NCBI GenBank assembly: GCA_012932865.1
Contig: SAXG01000069.1
Coordinates: 62,001-126,000 of the forward strand
Source of the DNA: Amylostereum areolatum
Taxonomy: Eukaryota; Basidiomycota; Agaricomycetes; Russulales; Stereaceae
Direction: 5' to 3'
DNA length: 64,000 bases
This document shows positions 9,775-20,559 of this stretch, one piece after another. The notes under the pieces are model-generated. The model saw only the letters and a program-made list of their open reading frames with translations, had not been told where the DNA came from and did not search any database. Numbering within the stretch: the stretch's first letter is position 1; each line of letters begins with the position of its first letter. A program made the position numbers and the translations under genes.

Positions 9775-10847
9775 ATGGGGTCGTTGCCGCCCTCAACCTG
9801 CCACCCCCCACCGTCAATGTCACTGCCCCCCCCCCCCATTACCATCAACCCCCCTGCGGTCACTGTTAGTGCCCCAGCCGCCGCCACCGCCAGACCCCCT
9901 CGAAAGAAGGTCCACATGAAAACTCCTGAAGGCTTCTCTGGGAAACGAGAGGACTTCAATGACTGGATGCGGTCATGCGAGGAATACATGCGAGCTGCTG
10001 AGGATGACCTCGTGACGGACAAGGACAAAGTCCTCTTCATCCTCACCTACATGACGGGGGAGGCAGCACGCACCTGGAAGGCCAAGTATGAGGATGCACA
10101 CCTGGCCAATGGAGCCATGGTTGCCTGGGTGGACTTCCAAAAAGCACTCAAAGGGGCCTTCACCGACGTCAATGAGCAGCACCGTGCCGCAGTCAAACTG
10201 GACGGGTTCAAACAGACGAAGGGTACCACTGCCCATGAATACTTCGCCAAGTTCGAGCAACTAGCAAGGAAGGCAGGATACTCCACGGCGCAGGACCCTA
10301 TCCACCTCATGCAGCTGCTCAAGCACAATGTCTACTACCGGACCATCGACTCCATCTACGACAGCGGTCACGTCCCTCAGAAATATGAGGACCTCAAAGA
10401 GCGCATCATCCTGATCGACGGTCTGCGACAGGAGTGGGAGGACCTTAAGACCCAGCGCAGTGGACCCGTGCAGAACCAAAAACCCAAAGGACAGGGATCG
10501 TCCAATGGGCAGCAAGGGGGGCAGGTCCCATGGCGCCGCGATGGAACCGGCACGGTGCACGGTGGCAAAGGTCAGCCAATGGACATCAACCGTGTCGACA
10601 TCAAGGGCCGATGCTTCCCCTGCGGACAAAATGGCCACCAAGTGTGGGACTGCAGGGTGGATGTGAAGAACATCCGAGACATGTGGGGAGGGACCGGTAC
10701 ACGGAACCACCAAAGCGGGAGGCTCGAGCACAGACGTTTGAGACGCCCACTGCTTGGGCTAGGAGCCTGTTGGCCGAAGATCGGAAAAGCGTGATGGATG
10801 CGCTCCAAGCTCAGCTGAAGGTGGAAGAGAAGAAGGAGGGTTTTTGA
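9775..10847 (+). pseudogene. gag: Gag of Ty3/gypsy element D1
   Basis: Starts at MGSLPPS after a long Pro-rich stretch, although the frame is open from 9400. The capsid-like core runs from PEGFSGKREDFNDWM through YFAKFEQLARKAGY, followed by a CX2CX4HX4C knuckle, CFPCGQNGHQVWDC. Near 10690 a one-base indel moves the true frame, and the protein continues as RYTEPPKREARAQTF to KKEGF-stop. Gag ends GGT TTT TGA (10839-10847), again a T5-plus-stop context. No 5' LTR was found upstream, so D1 seems truncated at its 5' end or joined to the KDZ region by rearrangement. Confidence 0.85.
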
Positions 10848-11626
10848 GGGGGCTGACGATGTACACGGCATCTGAAGCCCAAGTTTCTGTTTCTCGCTCA
10901 TCTGGTTTTGTGGTGCCTCGGTGGCCTGGTTCTCGTTGACATATGCGCATCGTTGATTCGGACTGTACTACTACGGGGGATATCCCCATTATGACTTCTC
11001 TTACGGACTCTATCGGTACAGGCACGCGTCCCGTTGTTATTTTAGATACTCAGGCTTCAATTTGTGAGCCTTCGGCTTTGGATACAGCATCGGTTTCGGC
11101 TTCAGTTTTGGATACGACTTTGCTCGGTCTTGGCCATGGACCCTGTGAAGTCAGGGACAATGTTGTACAATGGAAGGGGCACGGCACCCAAATCATGTTA
11201 TATGGCACCTGGAACAGCTCAATGGACGCTTTGTTGCTTAAGGGAAGACAAATCTGAAAGTGCGATTGCAATCCTTCGCATCTGGACACACCATCGACGC
11301 CGGGACGAGGCTACTTATGAAGCCATCGAGGAGATAACTGGCATGGAAGATGAATTAGCATGCCAAGCTCTACTAGAGCTCGCCACTCCCATGCAGTTCA
11401 TACGCTCCTCGAGCGCTAAGGAACAAACGGTCATTCCCACACAACTTGTGGTAGATTCCAAGCACATTGTCAAAGCTCTCGCACTCCTGGACAGTGGTTG
11501 CACTGGCTCGTGTATCAACACGGAGTTTGTGCAGGAAAATCTCATCCCCACGCGACGGACTGCTCACCCAATCCCAGTACAAAATGCAGACGGCACGCTC
11601 AACGCAGGAGGTCCCATTACGATTCC
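10842..11626 (+). pseudogene. pol: Pol N-terminus with protease of D1, first part
   Basis: The -1 frame opens at the gag stop (FLRGLTMYTAS). It meets a TGA before HMRIVD near 10937-10939, then continues through VVILDTQA. A later frame carries the protease motif ALLDSGCTGSCI and VQNADGTLNAGGPIT. At about 11624 homology stops. The next pol residues (EYVTLRLIIQDH) resume at 31193, so the gene is split by the nested block 11627-31188. The linker also contains at least one frameshift. RT and integrase are in the second part at 31189-34584. Confidence 0.82.
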
Positions 11627-11640
11627 TCTAGAAACGTTTA

Positions 11641-11729
11641 CGATTCCTTTAGGAACATTTATTATGTCATCCTTTTCCTTCCCATCCGTGCACGATTTGT
11701 GACGCTGAGACAGGCTAGGTTAGGGTTAG
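11641..11729 (+). repeat. X-family conserved end, copy X1
   Basis: Contains TTATTATGTCATCCTTTTCC, a CACGATTTGTGACGCTGAGAC block and CTAGGTTAGGGTTAG. The same roughly 80 bp recurs at 22077, 22949 and 26198. The last part resembles fungal telomere repeat TTAGGG. 11730-12119 has no gene that I can support. Confidence 0.85.
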
Positions 11730-12119
11730 TCACGTGAACATCCCGACCTATACGAAACCCGACCTGTACACTTCGTCCAACCTTTCCATGAGATAGTAAT
11801 AATGCAGAGATGTTTTTATTTGACTATATAATACATATACAAGCTTGTATGATTTTTTTTCGAGCCGTATCGACTGCATACGAGATGTCGCCCACCTCAA
11901 CCTGGTATTTCGGCATATGCCGGATTTTGCTCAATGCATATCTCCTCCACTTCTGTCCCTAATGCTTGCATGTAAACGCGAATGGGGTGTCCCCGTGTTT
12001 CTAACCGTGTTCGTACCACGCGATGGACACCGTCACCACGTGCGACGCACGGGCGGACCGTGTCCATCGCGTTTGAACACGATCGCGTTGTCCTCGACTT
12101 GTCGAAGAGACCGCTGCGT

Positions 12120-12720
12120 GCACGCGCGTTGCAGGCAGGCGTGCGGGCGGGCGTGGCGGGCGTGGCGGGCGAGTGGGCGTGGTGGGCGTGGCAAGCGGGC
12201 GTGGCGGGCGAGCGGGCGTGGCGGGCGAGCGGGCGTGGCGGGTGTGGCAAGCGGGCGTGCGTGGTGGGTGGGCATGTGGGCGGGCGTGTGGGTGGGCGTG
12301 GTGGGCGTGCCGGTGTAGCGGGCGTGCGGGCATTGCGTGCACGCGCGTTGCAGGCAGGCGCACGGGCGTGCGTGGCGGGCGTGGCAGGCAAGCGGGCGTG
12401 GCGGGCGTGGCAAGCGGGCGGGCGTTGTGGGCGTGCATTGTGGGTGGGCGGGCGTAGCGGGCATGGCGGGCGTGCGGGCGTAGCGGGCATGCAGGCATTG
12501 CATGCACGCACATTGCAGGCAGGCGTGCGTGGTGTGCGAGTGTTGGCGAGGGCGTTGGCGAGAGCGTTGGCGAGGGCGTTGGCGAGGGAGTTGGCGTTGG
12601 CGTGGGCGAGGGCGAGGGCAGCTGGTGGCGAGGGCGGCTGGTGGCGAGGGCGGGTGGTGGCGAGTGTGGCGGCGAGAGCGGGCGGCGGCAAGGGGAGAGG
12701 AGGAGAGGGAGGGGCGTCGA
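12120..12720 (+). repeat. GC-rich minisatellite of X1
   Basis: Degenerate arrays of short units such as GGGCGTGGC and GGGCGTGCG, grading into GTTGGCGAGGGC units near 12540-12600. It is open in several frames only because of its composition. The homologous array in X4 is at about 26960-27340. Confidence 0.85.
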
Positions 12721-12776
12721 GGGGGATGATGATCATAAGTGGAGGATAAGAAGAAAGAAAAAAGTCAAAAACCATA

Positions 12777-12833
12777 GTTATGACGTATTCTTCGGACATG
12801 ACTTTCCCGCGTGTCCCAAGAATACGTCATAAC
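12777..12833. repeat. Perfect hairpin with 16-bp arms, X1
   Basis: Arms GTTATGACGTATTCTT (12777-12792) and its exact complement (12818-12833) enclose a 25-nt loop. The X4 copy keeps both arms (27400-27456). Confidence 0.9.
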
Positions 12834-12886
12834 TCAGTTTTCGGCGCGGAAACGCCGGGCCGGCGACGTCCGCCACATCATCGGTC

Positions 12887-13441
12887 TGTGACGACGGAGT
12901 CGGTCACGTGCCGACAACGACAACAACACACAACAAAAACAAGAAAGAAACTCGAAGTCAACCTCCTCGAGTGCGACTACACAGGTCAGCGCGCGAAGCC
13001 ACAGGGGCACTACTTAGGCACTGCAAACGACTAGTCCAAAGACCAAGTTTAGCATTAGTCGCAGTTCTAAGATACAGTAGAAACACTGCTTACCTAGTCC
13101 AAAGACCAAGAGGTCGAGATGAGGACTAGGCTCGCTACATGCACTCCTTTTATACTACTAGGGTGACCCACTTCAGAGCCCCTTGACCCACATAATATCC
13201 TAAGTACAGTAATCGTATTCTACCAATCCTGTGCGCTGATTCTATGCTGTGCGTGTAAGCGGAGTTCCAAAGTCCGAAATCAGGTGATACGTCATGTAAA
13301 GAGAAACACGTGCTTAGTCACGTGACCAACCCAGCCATAATCCCCAGTCCAAAACAATGTCCTTCCACCATTGTAACAAAATGAAAAGGGCGTAAGTCCC
13401 TTTGAGGAAAAAGATAGGGGCTATTGACGCGTGTCGTCACA
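12887..13441 (-). repeat. 3' LTR of B1
   Basis: In element orientation it starts TGTGACGACACGCG and ends GTCGTCACA. The TATA box TATAAAAGG (minus) lies near 13150. On its pol side is the polypurine tract (minus-strand CCTTAGGAGGGGGGTAA). Confidence 0.92.
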
Positions 13442-13452
13442 TTACCCCCCTC

Positions 13453-15110
13453 CTAAGGCCTGGCGACTCGACAGGCTAAGCCCGTATGGCGACCCGTCTC
13501 CCATTCGTAATCAGTACCGTTGCCATCAGTAAAGTTTTCCCTTAACCCCCAAGGCAGCGACGCAAAGAGCACGGCGTTTAGTTTTCGCGGGGCCGAGGGA
13601 TTCTGTGCGTAGAAGTCCCGGACGGCATCTTCCGTGTTGACGTTTTTTGCCAGTTCCCAGCTATTATCGCCCGGGCCGTATCCCTTCCACCGCACCAGGT
13701 ATTGGAGTTGACGCCGGAAGATCCGGATGTCAATTATTTCATCTACCTCGTATTCCTCTTCTCCGTCAACTTCGACCGGAGGTGGCGGCGGCGGCAGTTG
13801 CCCATTAACCTCGTTGCCCTTCCATGGCGAGAGCTTGTCCACGTGAAGGATGTTGTGGACTTTGAGCTGTGGGGGAAGCTTGAGTCGATCATCAAGATCA
13901 CCAACCCGCTCGATGACTTCGTAAGGACCGAGTTGGCGTGGGCCTAGCTTACGGCTCGCTTGGTGGATCGAGATGTTCTTCGATGCAAGCATGACCTTAT
14001 CCCCTACTTTGAATTCGTGAGGGCGAGTCCATCCCGGAGCTCGGGAGTTTTTCATGTTCTCCTTATCGAGTCGCATGGCAGCTTCGGCGTCTTCGCGTGC
14101 TTCGCGCAGCTTGTGGAGGCGCTGGTCTAGCTTCGGCATGCGCGTTCCTCCGCCGACCGGAACTGTAAAGTCCGGGGTGTATCCGTAGATCAATTCAAAG
14201 GGTGTGTGTCCCGTTGCCGCATTAAGGCGTGAATTGATAACGAACTCGGCGGTGGGCAGGAAATCTGCCCAATCATCCTGCCTTTGGTTACAGAACACGC
14301 GCAGTTGCTGTTCGACTTCCTTGTTCATGCACTCTGTCTGTCCATTGGCCGCAGGGTGGTAGGCGGTCGTAAGACCAGCATCTATGCCTAACCGTTCGTA
14401 AAGGGCACGCATCATGCAGGCCGCAAACTGAGGACCCCGGTCCGAGACAAACTTCTTAGGTAGTCCGTGGAGCCGGAATATCTCCTTATAGTGTAAGTCC
14501 GCGACACCATCAGCAGTGACGTCCGAAGTCGTGGGGATAGCGTGGACCTGCTTAGTGTAATGGCCCACGTAGGTGGCGATTGCATCATAGCCATTAGAAG
14601 GGGGCAGCTGGGTGATGAGATCCACCCCGACTGTCTGCCACGCGCCTTCAGGGACTTCATGCGGCTGCAGCTGACTTTGTGGATGCTGCGCCGGTTTGTA
14701 GCGTTGACACGTATCGCACCCCACCACGTACTTAGTGACGAATGTCGCCATGCCCGGCCACCAGTAATGGCGGCTGACCAGCTCGAGGGTCCCATGTTTT
14801 CCAGGCCCGCCGTGACCGCATCGTGACAGGATCTGAGAATCTCGGTCCGAAGGTCCTTATCGGCGGGGATGTACAGCTTCCCTTTATAGTACACGAGACC
14901 ATCGTCCTCCTCCCATTCTAGGGCGCCATTGGTCAGCTTACGAGGGCCTTTCTTTCAAAGCGTGTTCAAGCCATGGACTACTTCAGCCTCTCGCTCACTC
15001 CCCTTACGTATGCGCTCTGCGAGGTCGTCCGGGCGGAAGTGGGTGGCAGCAATGCCTGCGAAGTGCTCAGGCTTCAGCATTGTCACGCCGCGGTTGTCCT
15101 CGGAATCTGA
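13453..15110 (-). pseudogene. pol: Pol of B1, integrase and chromodomain part
   Basis: The HHCC region (LVSRHYWWPG, CDTCQRY) is split by a frameshift near 14820, and a TGA sits near 14953 at an expected Arg. The catalytic core is intact in the 432-codon frame 13453-14751: VGVDLITQLP (Asp), VSDRGPQF (Asp) and NKEVEQQL (Glu). A chromodomain follows: YEVDEIIDIR, QYLVRWKGYGP and SWELAKNV. Chromodomains direct integration to heterochromatin marks in chromoviruses. The frame ends close to the 3' LTR. Confidence 0.9.
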
Positions 15111-15118
15111 GACCGCGT

Positions 15119-15773
15119 TAGAGCTCTTCACGAGTGGCTATACTCGTGAGTACCTGTATGAGTACCTGTAAGGCACATCCGTGGGTATTGCCATCCGCGG
15201 ATACGAGTACTCGTGTGCCTGATACTCGTGAGAGTACAGGTATGACTTTTGAGCTCACAGGTTACCTGTGCAAGTACCTGTCAAATACCTGTCAGGTACT
15301 TTGGCAGGGTTGATCTTGATATAATTACAGATAATAGCTGTTGGATTGATATAAGCATTCTCTCTTGCAGATCCTTATGTACTGTTGTTTCTATTGTGGC
15401 CCCTTTCTCATCCATTTCCTCTCCTCCCCTCACATATATCGCTGAAAGCCTTGTGTGGTATGCTGTATCATACTCTGATATATGTTTACCTGTACTTAAA
15501 TGTTACTAGCAGTATCCTTGCCTTGAAGATGGAGTGTCAATATGCCTAACAGAGCTTCCAAGATGAGTCTAAGAAGGCCACTACTGCTGCTTGTATCATA
15601 TTTTCTAGGAACAACAGGTACTTGTCATACCTGTGTATCCGCGAGTAGGAGTATCCGTGTCACAGGTACCTGTGTGCCTGATACTCATGAGAGTGGGAGT
15701 ATAAGATCTGGAGCCACAGGTACCTGTCTCAAGGTTGCAGGTACCTGTAAGAGTGCACTCGTGAAGAGCTCTA
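15119..15773 (+). mobile_element. hAT-like MITE, 655 bp, copy 1
   Basis: Perfect terminal inverted repeats TAGAGCTCTTCACGAGTG, with a perfect 8-bp target duplication GACCGCGT at 15111-15118 and 15774-15781. Subterminal regions hold repeated ACAGGTACCTGT-like palindromes. There is no transposase. Two other 655-bp copies are at 40600 and 41627. It splits B1 pol. Confidence 0.95.
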
Positions 15774-15781
15774 GACCGCGT

Positions 15782-18015
15782 GCGTGTTAAGCCTTGAGAG
15801 TGGGTCTGCCTGCATCGAGCTTCCGGCCTTATGAGTCATTTTGAAATTGAACCGACTGAGCCAGATCGACCAGCGCACCTGTCTTCGATTAAGGTCTCGT
15901 GTGGTTTTCCAGTACTCTAGATTACGATGGTCGGTTACGATTTCAAAAGGCTGAGGCAGTCCTTCCAGGAAGTGCCGCCAGTCTTCGAGGGCACGTATGA
16001 CTCCAAGCATCTCCCGGTCGTAGATTTCGTAATTGCATTCGGTTTCCAACATTGATTCGGACCGGAACACGACCGGGTGCCAAAGGCCATCTGACTCGAG
16101 CTTTTGGGAGAGTATCCCGCCGGTAGCATATCCGGACGCATCTGATTCAACCCGTGTCGGGCGGTCCGGTTCCCACATGATTAGGATGGGTTCCGACACG
16201 AAGGCTTCTTTAAGTCGGTTGAAGGCGTCCTGCTGCTCCGTATCCCACTTCCAGGGGGTGTCCTTCTTAGTGAGGTCATGCAAGGGCCTCGCGTGCTTAG
16301 CGAAGTCCTTGATGAACCAGCGATAGAAGTTGGCGAACCCGATGAACGCGCGAACTTCACGTAGGTTGTGCGGGGTCGGCCATTCCTTCACCACGCGGAC
16401 CTTGGCAGGGTCCATGCTCACTTCTCCTTCTCGTATCACTAGTCCAAGGTATTTGATTTCGGTTTTCTCGAATTCGCATTTCTCAGGGCGTAGGTAGAGG
16501 TCGTTGTCCTGCAGCCGTTTCAGGACTTCACGTACGACCTCGCGGTGTTCTTCTAGCGTTTTCGTAAAGATGAGGATGTCATCTAGGTATACCGCGACGA
16601 GCCCCTTTGCGATCAGATCCGAGAAGACCGAGTTCATCAGGGCCTGAAAAGTTGCCGGCGAGTTGGTGAGGCCAAAGAACATTACGCTCGGCTCAAACAA
16701 CCCCCGATTTGTAGAGAAGGTGGCTTTCCACTTATCGCCCGTCTTAATACGGACGTTGTTGTAGCCCCATCGAACGTCAAACTTTGTGAAATACTTTGCC
16801 CCGTGTAGCCGGTTCACGATATCGGATGCGAGCGGGAGTGGATACCGGTTCTTTACGGTGATGTCGTTCAGCTTACGGTAGTCCTGGACCAACCGCAGCT
16901 TCCCGTCTTTCTTCTTGATAAAGAATACCGGTGAGGACATCGGGGATTTCGAGGGGGTGATGTACCCCTTTCGAAGATTGTCTTCAATGAACTTATCCAG
17001 CTCTGCCTGCTCGTTGACCGACATGGGATATGCCTTTGATCGGAGGGTCTCGGGTGTGTCATCCTTCAGATCGATCCCATGGTCGTATGACGGGTGCTCA
17101 GGAAGTCGTTCTGATTCTCCCTCCGAGAAGACCTTTGAGAAGTCCCGATATTGTTCTGGGACAATCTCTTCGAAAGTGCGCCGGCGCTTATCTCGCCCTG
17201 CTTCCTCTGCGATACGCTGGGAGTACGTATATCCTGCTGCGCACCAGACTTCGTCAGTGGTGTTGTCTAGAACCCCCTGCTTAAAGAGGTAGCGCCTTTC
17301 CTTTCGATTGGCATTAATGCGGGAGTAGGGTTCGTCCGGCGGGGAGGGTTCTCCTTCTGGAGTTTCTCCATCCAGCCGTACTTCACCGTTGGCCCAATCG
17401 ATGTCCGGGTTCATCCTACGAAGCCACGGAAGTCCAAGGATTACATCCTCAGGTCCGAGATCTGTTACCAGAAACTCGGCCCGTTCTCGTCTATCCCCGA
17501 TGCACAGTTCCAGCTGGGCATAATGTGTAATGCTCCCAGCCTAGTTCTTTGTGCCATCAATGTTGAACAAGGGGATGCCGCGAGCCAGAGGCCGCACGTT
17601 CACCCTGTGCTTCTCCACAAAGCGCTTACTAATAAATAACCCCGTTGCCCCTGAATCCACCATGGCAGCCACTTGCGCGGTACGGTTTCTCCCTTTTAAC
17701 AAAACATAAATACGTAAATGATTGCCTCCTTTGAGGACTTCTGGTATAGTACAAGAAGAAATGCTTTCATATTCAGATAAATAAGTCGTAGCCGTAGGAA
17801 CCGATGATGACGTAGGAGAAGAAGAGGAACAGGAAGACATAGGCGTAGATGTTTTTTTGTGTTTTCTGTTTTCGTATCGTAGTCCGTATTCGTACAAAAT
17901 GGCGTAGAGGAAAAAGAAACATGTGTAGTTTTACAAGGGTCCGTAGGAGAAACCGTGGAGTCCATACCGCACTTACCACTCGACCCGGCCGCAGCTGCTT
18001 TAGCACGGGTCCGTT
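15782..18015 (-). pseudogene. pol: Pol of B1, protease-RT-RNase H part
   Basis: Enters the -1 frame as FLERTRAKAAAAG. It has the protease motif MVDSGATGLF (near 17660), the RT block with VAVYLDDILIF (YLDD intact), and RNase H beginning VESDASGYATGGIL. 15771-17414 is one 547-codon open frame. Defects: a one-base deletion near 17852 relative to B2, a TAG at 17541-17543 where B2 has Gln, and interruption by the MITE at 15773. It should copy element RNA into DNA in particles; this copy is inactive. Confidence 0.9.
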
Positions 18016-19239
18016 CTAAAAAGACGCCTTAAACGCCTCTATCTGCTTCGCCAGCTCCGCTTGCTGGCTCATTAACTTCTGCAACAGATCTGCCGCTGCA
18101 CTGTCCGGAGCTGAGGAGGTCGAGCCGGATGAGACCGTAGCGTCGCTGTCCAATGTGCCTGCGACCTTCTTCAGCTGAGGCTTGCCCAGGTATCGGTCCA
18201 TGCAGACGTTGGCACGATGGCCCGTCTTGCCGCAGTGGCGACAGATGTCGCGCTCGTGCCCGCCGTTTGCCTTGGTGTGGTCTTTCGACCCGCACCCATA
18301 ACACTTCCCCTGCATTTCCTTGCAATAGGAGATGAGGGTCTTGCCATTGCCGGTCGCGTCGACCTGCATGGCATCCGGGTCGGCCGAAGCCGAAGACTGC
18401 CCGGAGGGGCGCAAGGGCTCGCTCCCCTTGCCACGCTTCTCGTCGCGGCGGTTGCGCTGCCGACGATCAACTTCTGTTGCCCACTTGGCCAGGTCTGCCA
18501 ACGTATCGGTGTTGGCTTGGACGTTGACGAGTCCATCCTTTACGCGGTCCGATAGGTTATCGTAGAACCTGTCGTGGAGGTCATTGTCCGACCAGCCGGT
18601 TTGCGCCACGTGCTCGTCAAAGCGGGCCTTGTAGTGGGGAATGTCCATATCCCCTTGGAAGAGCTTCTTGATCACTTCCTTTGCGACCAAGGAGACGTCT
18701 ATCGGCATGAAGTGCCGTTTGAAGTTGTCGACGAACGCGCCCCAGTTGGCAAAAGGGGTGTTGCCCACGTTCAGGGCCTCAATGTGGGGAAGCGCCCATG
18801 TGCGTGCCTCGTCCGTAAGGAAGTTGAGGGCCGCCTGGATCCACAGACGGTCCACCGTTTCCCATTGGTGGGTGTTGGCGTTGAGGACATTGAGCTTTGT
18901 CCCCATCGTCATTGCCCAGCTCTGGTGGGCAGCCAGGAAGTGGAGAGCTTCCGGTCCTTTTCCTTTGCCATCAAACTTAGGTGGCGAGGGCACCGCGGAC
19001 TTCTCTCCCCCCGAGGTCTGCCCTACGGGGTTCGGGTTGAAGTTGGTAATGGCATGCACGACCGCGCCTTGGCTGTTTGTCATCGTTTGGAGAACGGTTC
19101 CCAGCGCCTGATTCGTCTGGTTGGCTGTTGTCAGGAGGCCGTTGTTTGCGCCAAGCGCCGTGTTGACACCATTCATTGCCGTATTGATATCTCCTATGGC
19201 GATGTTGATGTCGCCAACCGCCGTATTGATGCCGGCCAT
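18016..19239 (-). CDS. gag: Gag polyprotein of B1
   Basis: 407 codons from MAGINTAV to KASF-stop. The N-terminus is built of near-repeats (AVGDINIAIGDINTAMNGVNTAL). The capsid-like region follows (HFLAAHQSWAMTMGTKLN through HFMPIDVSLVAKEVIKKLF). Two zinc fingers come next: CYGCGSKDH... and the canonical CRHCGKTGHRANVC. The frame is open upstream of the first Met to about 19500 except for one TAA, and that extension (NPDEF, DFELWDQPD, NELPPND) is conserved in B2. Translation therefore probably starts further upstream or after splicing. The stop is TCT TTT TAG, the T5-plus-stop context, with pol open in the -1 frame from there. Confidence 0.88.
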   Translation of the reverse strand: MAGINTAVGDINIAIGDINTAMNGVNTALGANNGLLTTANQTNQALGTVLQTMTNSQGAVVHAITNFNPNPVGQTSGGEKSAVPSPPKFDGKGKGPEALHFLAAHQSWAMTMGTKLNVLNANTHQWETVDRLWIQAALNFLTDEARTWALPHIEALNVGNTPFANWGAFVDNFKRHFMPIDVSLVAKEVIKKLFQGDMDIPHYKARFDEHVAQTGWSDNDLHDRFYDNLSDRVKDGLVNVQANTDTLADLAKWATEVDRRQRNRRDEKRGKGSEPLRPSGQSSASADPDAMQVDATGNGKTLISYCKEMQGKCYGCGSKDHTKANGGHERDICRHCGKTGHRANVCMDRYLGKPQLKKVAGTLDSDATVSSGSTSSAPDSAAADLLQKLMSQQAELAKQIEAFKASF

Positions 19240-20004
19240 CGTGTTATTGAGGTTCTCCAGCGTGGTACCAAGACCTTGGAGGAGCAGTTAGAGCTGATCA
19301 GCGTCTATGTCGTTCGGTGGGAGCTCGTTGAAGAGAAGTAGGAGGGCGTCGGAGTTGTCGGGTTGATAGTGGTAGTTGTCGGGTTGATCCCAAAGTTCAA
19401 AGTCGATGATAAGATCGGTATCGAGTGGGTCGTCGTCTGAATTGAACTCGTCTGGGTTAAGGTACACAGGACCGGCTTGTCCTGGTGGTCGAGGGAACGT
19501 GTTGGAAGGTTAAGCAGGGATACTTTCGTCGGCCTAACCAAGGGATTGGCCCCGGCAGTGCAAACTCCAAACCGAAAGATTCCCAAAGTTGTTGCCTATC
19601 ACAGGCACTTTATCCCCAGATTCACGATTCGTCTACCCCTGATTTCCTCAGCCTCCTCGGCCTGTTGGTGGGGACGTTCCGACTAGCATCTCACAAGGGC
19701 GCAGCGGCAACCAGTAATTTTGCTGTTCGAAGCCGCGTTTCACAAGCTCCTACACCAAAGGTGCAACTTCAAGAATCGACTTGGTTCGCCCGTGGTGAGG
19801 CAAAGACAAGCGTAGCAGCATAGATCTGCCCAAAGGTTTCACTACAAACGCGCCGCCCGGAGTGGTACGGAACACGTTACTCTATCCGTGTGCATGTGCG
19901 CGTACAAGCGAAGTAGGCTCAACTGGGACTCGAACACGAAGGGAACAACTTGTCGCACAAGCTACTCCTTCAGAGCAGGGTGCGCACGAGAGATCTCGAC
20001 CTAA
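19240..20004 (-). other. 5' leader of B1
   Basis: This region between the primer-binding site and the first Gag Met carries the in-frame Gag extension (to about 19500). Near 19487-19540 there is a candidate 3' splice site (CTTAAC branch-like sequence, then CCACCAG on the minus strand). The homologous leader in B2 is 55877-56600. Confidence 0.55.
19993..20002 (-). promoter_or_regulatory. Self-priming primer-binding site of B1
   Basis: Minus-strand AGGTCGAGAT, two bases from the LTR edge, is perfectly complementary to ATCTCGACCT at 20229-20238 (minus), about 34 bp past the TATA box. The spacing matches A1 and A2 but the sequence is different. In B2 both partners carry one change each (56601-56610 and 56836-56845). 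Confidence 0.72.
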
Positions 20005-20559
20005 TGTGACGACAGAGTCGATCACGTGCCGACAACAACAACAACACACAACAAAAACAAGAAATAAACTCGAAGTCAACCTCCTCGAGCGCGACTACAC
20101 AGGTCAGCGCGCGAAGCCGCAGGGGCACTACTTAGGCACTGCAAACGACTAGTCCAAAGACCAAGTTTAGCATTAGTCGCAGTTCTAAGATACAGTAGAA
20201 ACACTGCTTACCTAGTCCAAAGACCAAGAGGTCGAGATGAGGACTAGGCTCGCTACATGCACTCCTTTTATACTACTAGGGTGACCCACTTCAGAGCCCC
20301 TTGACCCACATAATATCCTAAGTACAGTAATCGTATTCTACCAATCCTGTGCGCTGATTCTATGCTGTGCGTGTAAGCGGAGTTCCAAAGTCCGAAATCA
20401 GGTGATACGTCATGTAAAGAGAAACACGTGCTTAGTCACGTGACCAACCCAGCCATAATCCCCAGTCCAAAACAATGTCCTTCCACCATCGTAACAAAAT
20501 GAAAAGGGCGTAAGTCCCTTTGAGGAAAAAGATAGGGGCTATTGACGCGTGTTGTCACA
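20005..20559 (-). repeat. 5' LTR of B1
   Basis: Near-identical partner of 12887-13441. The TATA box on the minus strand is near 20270. The RNA should start near 20238 with ATCTCGACCT. Confidence 0.92.

Larger units (their letters stand above)
12887..20559 (-). mobile_element. Ty3/gypsy chromovirus B1, complete with both LTRs
   Basis: A 7.7-kb minus-strand element: 5' LTR 20005-20559, primer-binding site, gag, pol, polypurine tract 13442-13458, 3' LTR 12887-13441. A 655-bp hAT-like MITE (15119-15773) lies in pol. The LTRs are 555 bp each and differ at roughly ten positions by eye, so insertion is fairly recent. It lies within X1. The flanks overlap by 14 bp (CCACATCATCGGTC left, CCACGTCATTGGTT right) and show no 5-bp duplication. 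Confidence 0.93.

Noticed and set aside
11715..11729. True interstitial telomere array
   Set aside because: Only about one and a half TTAGGG units are present, repeated identically in several elements, so it is part of the element.
11897..12799. Long frames rich in Arg, Ala, Pro and His over GC arrays (also 24059-25400 and 43142-44939)
   Set aside because: All six frames are open because the satellite units lack stop codons. There is no conservation at codon level.
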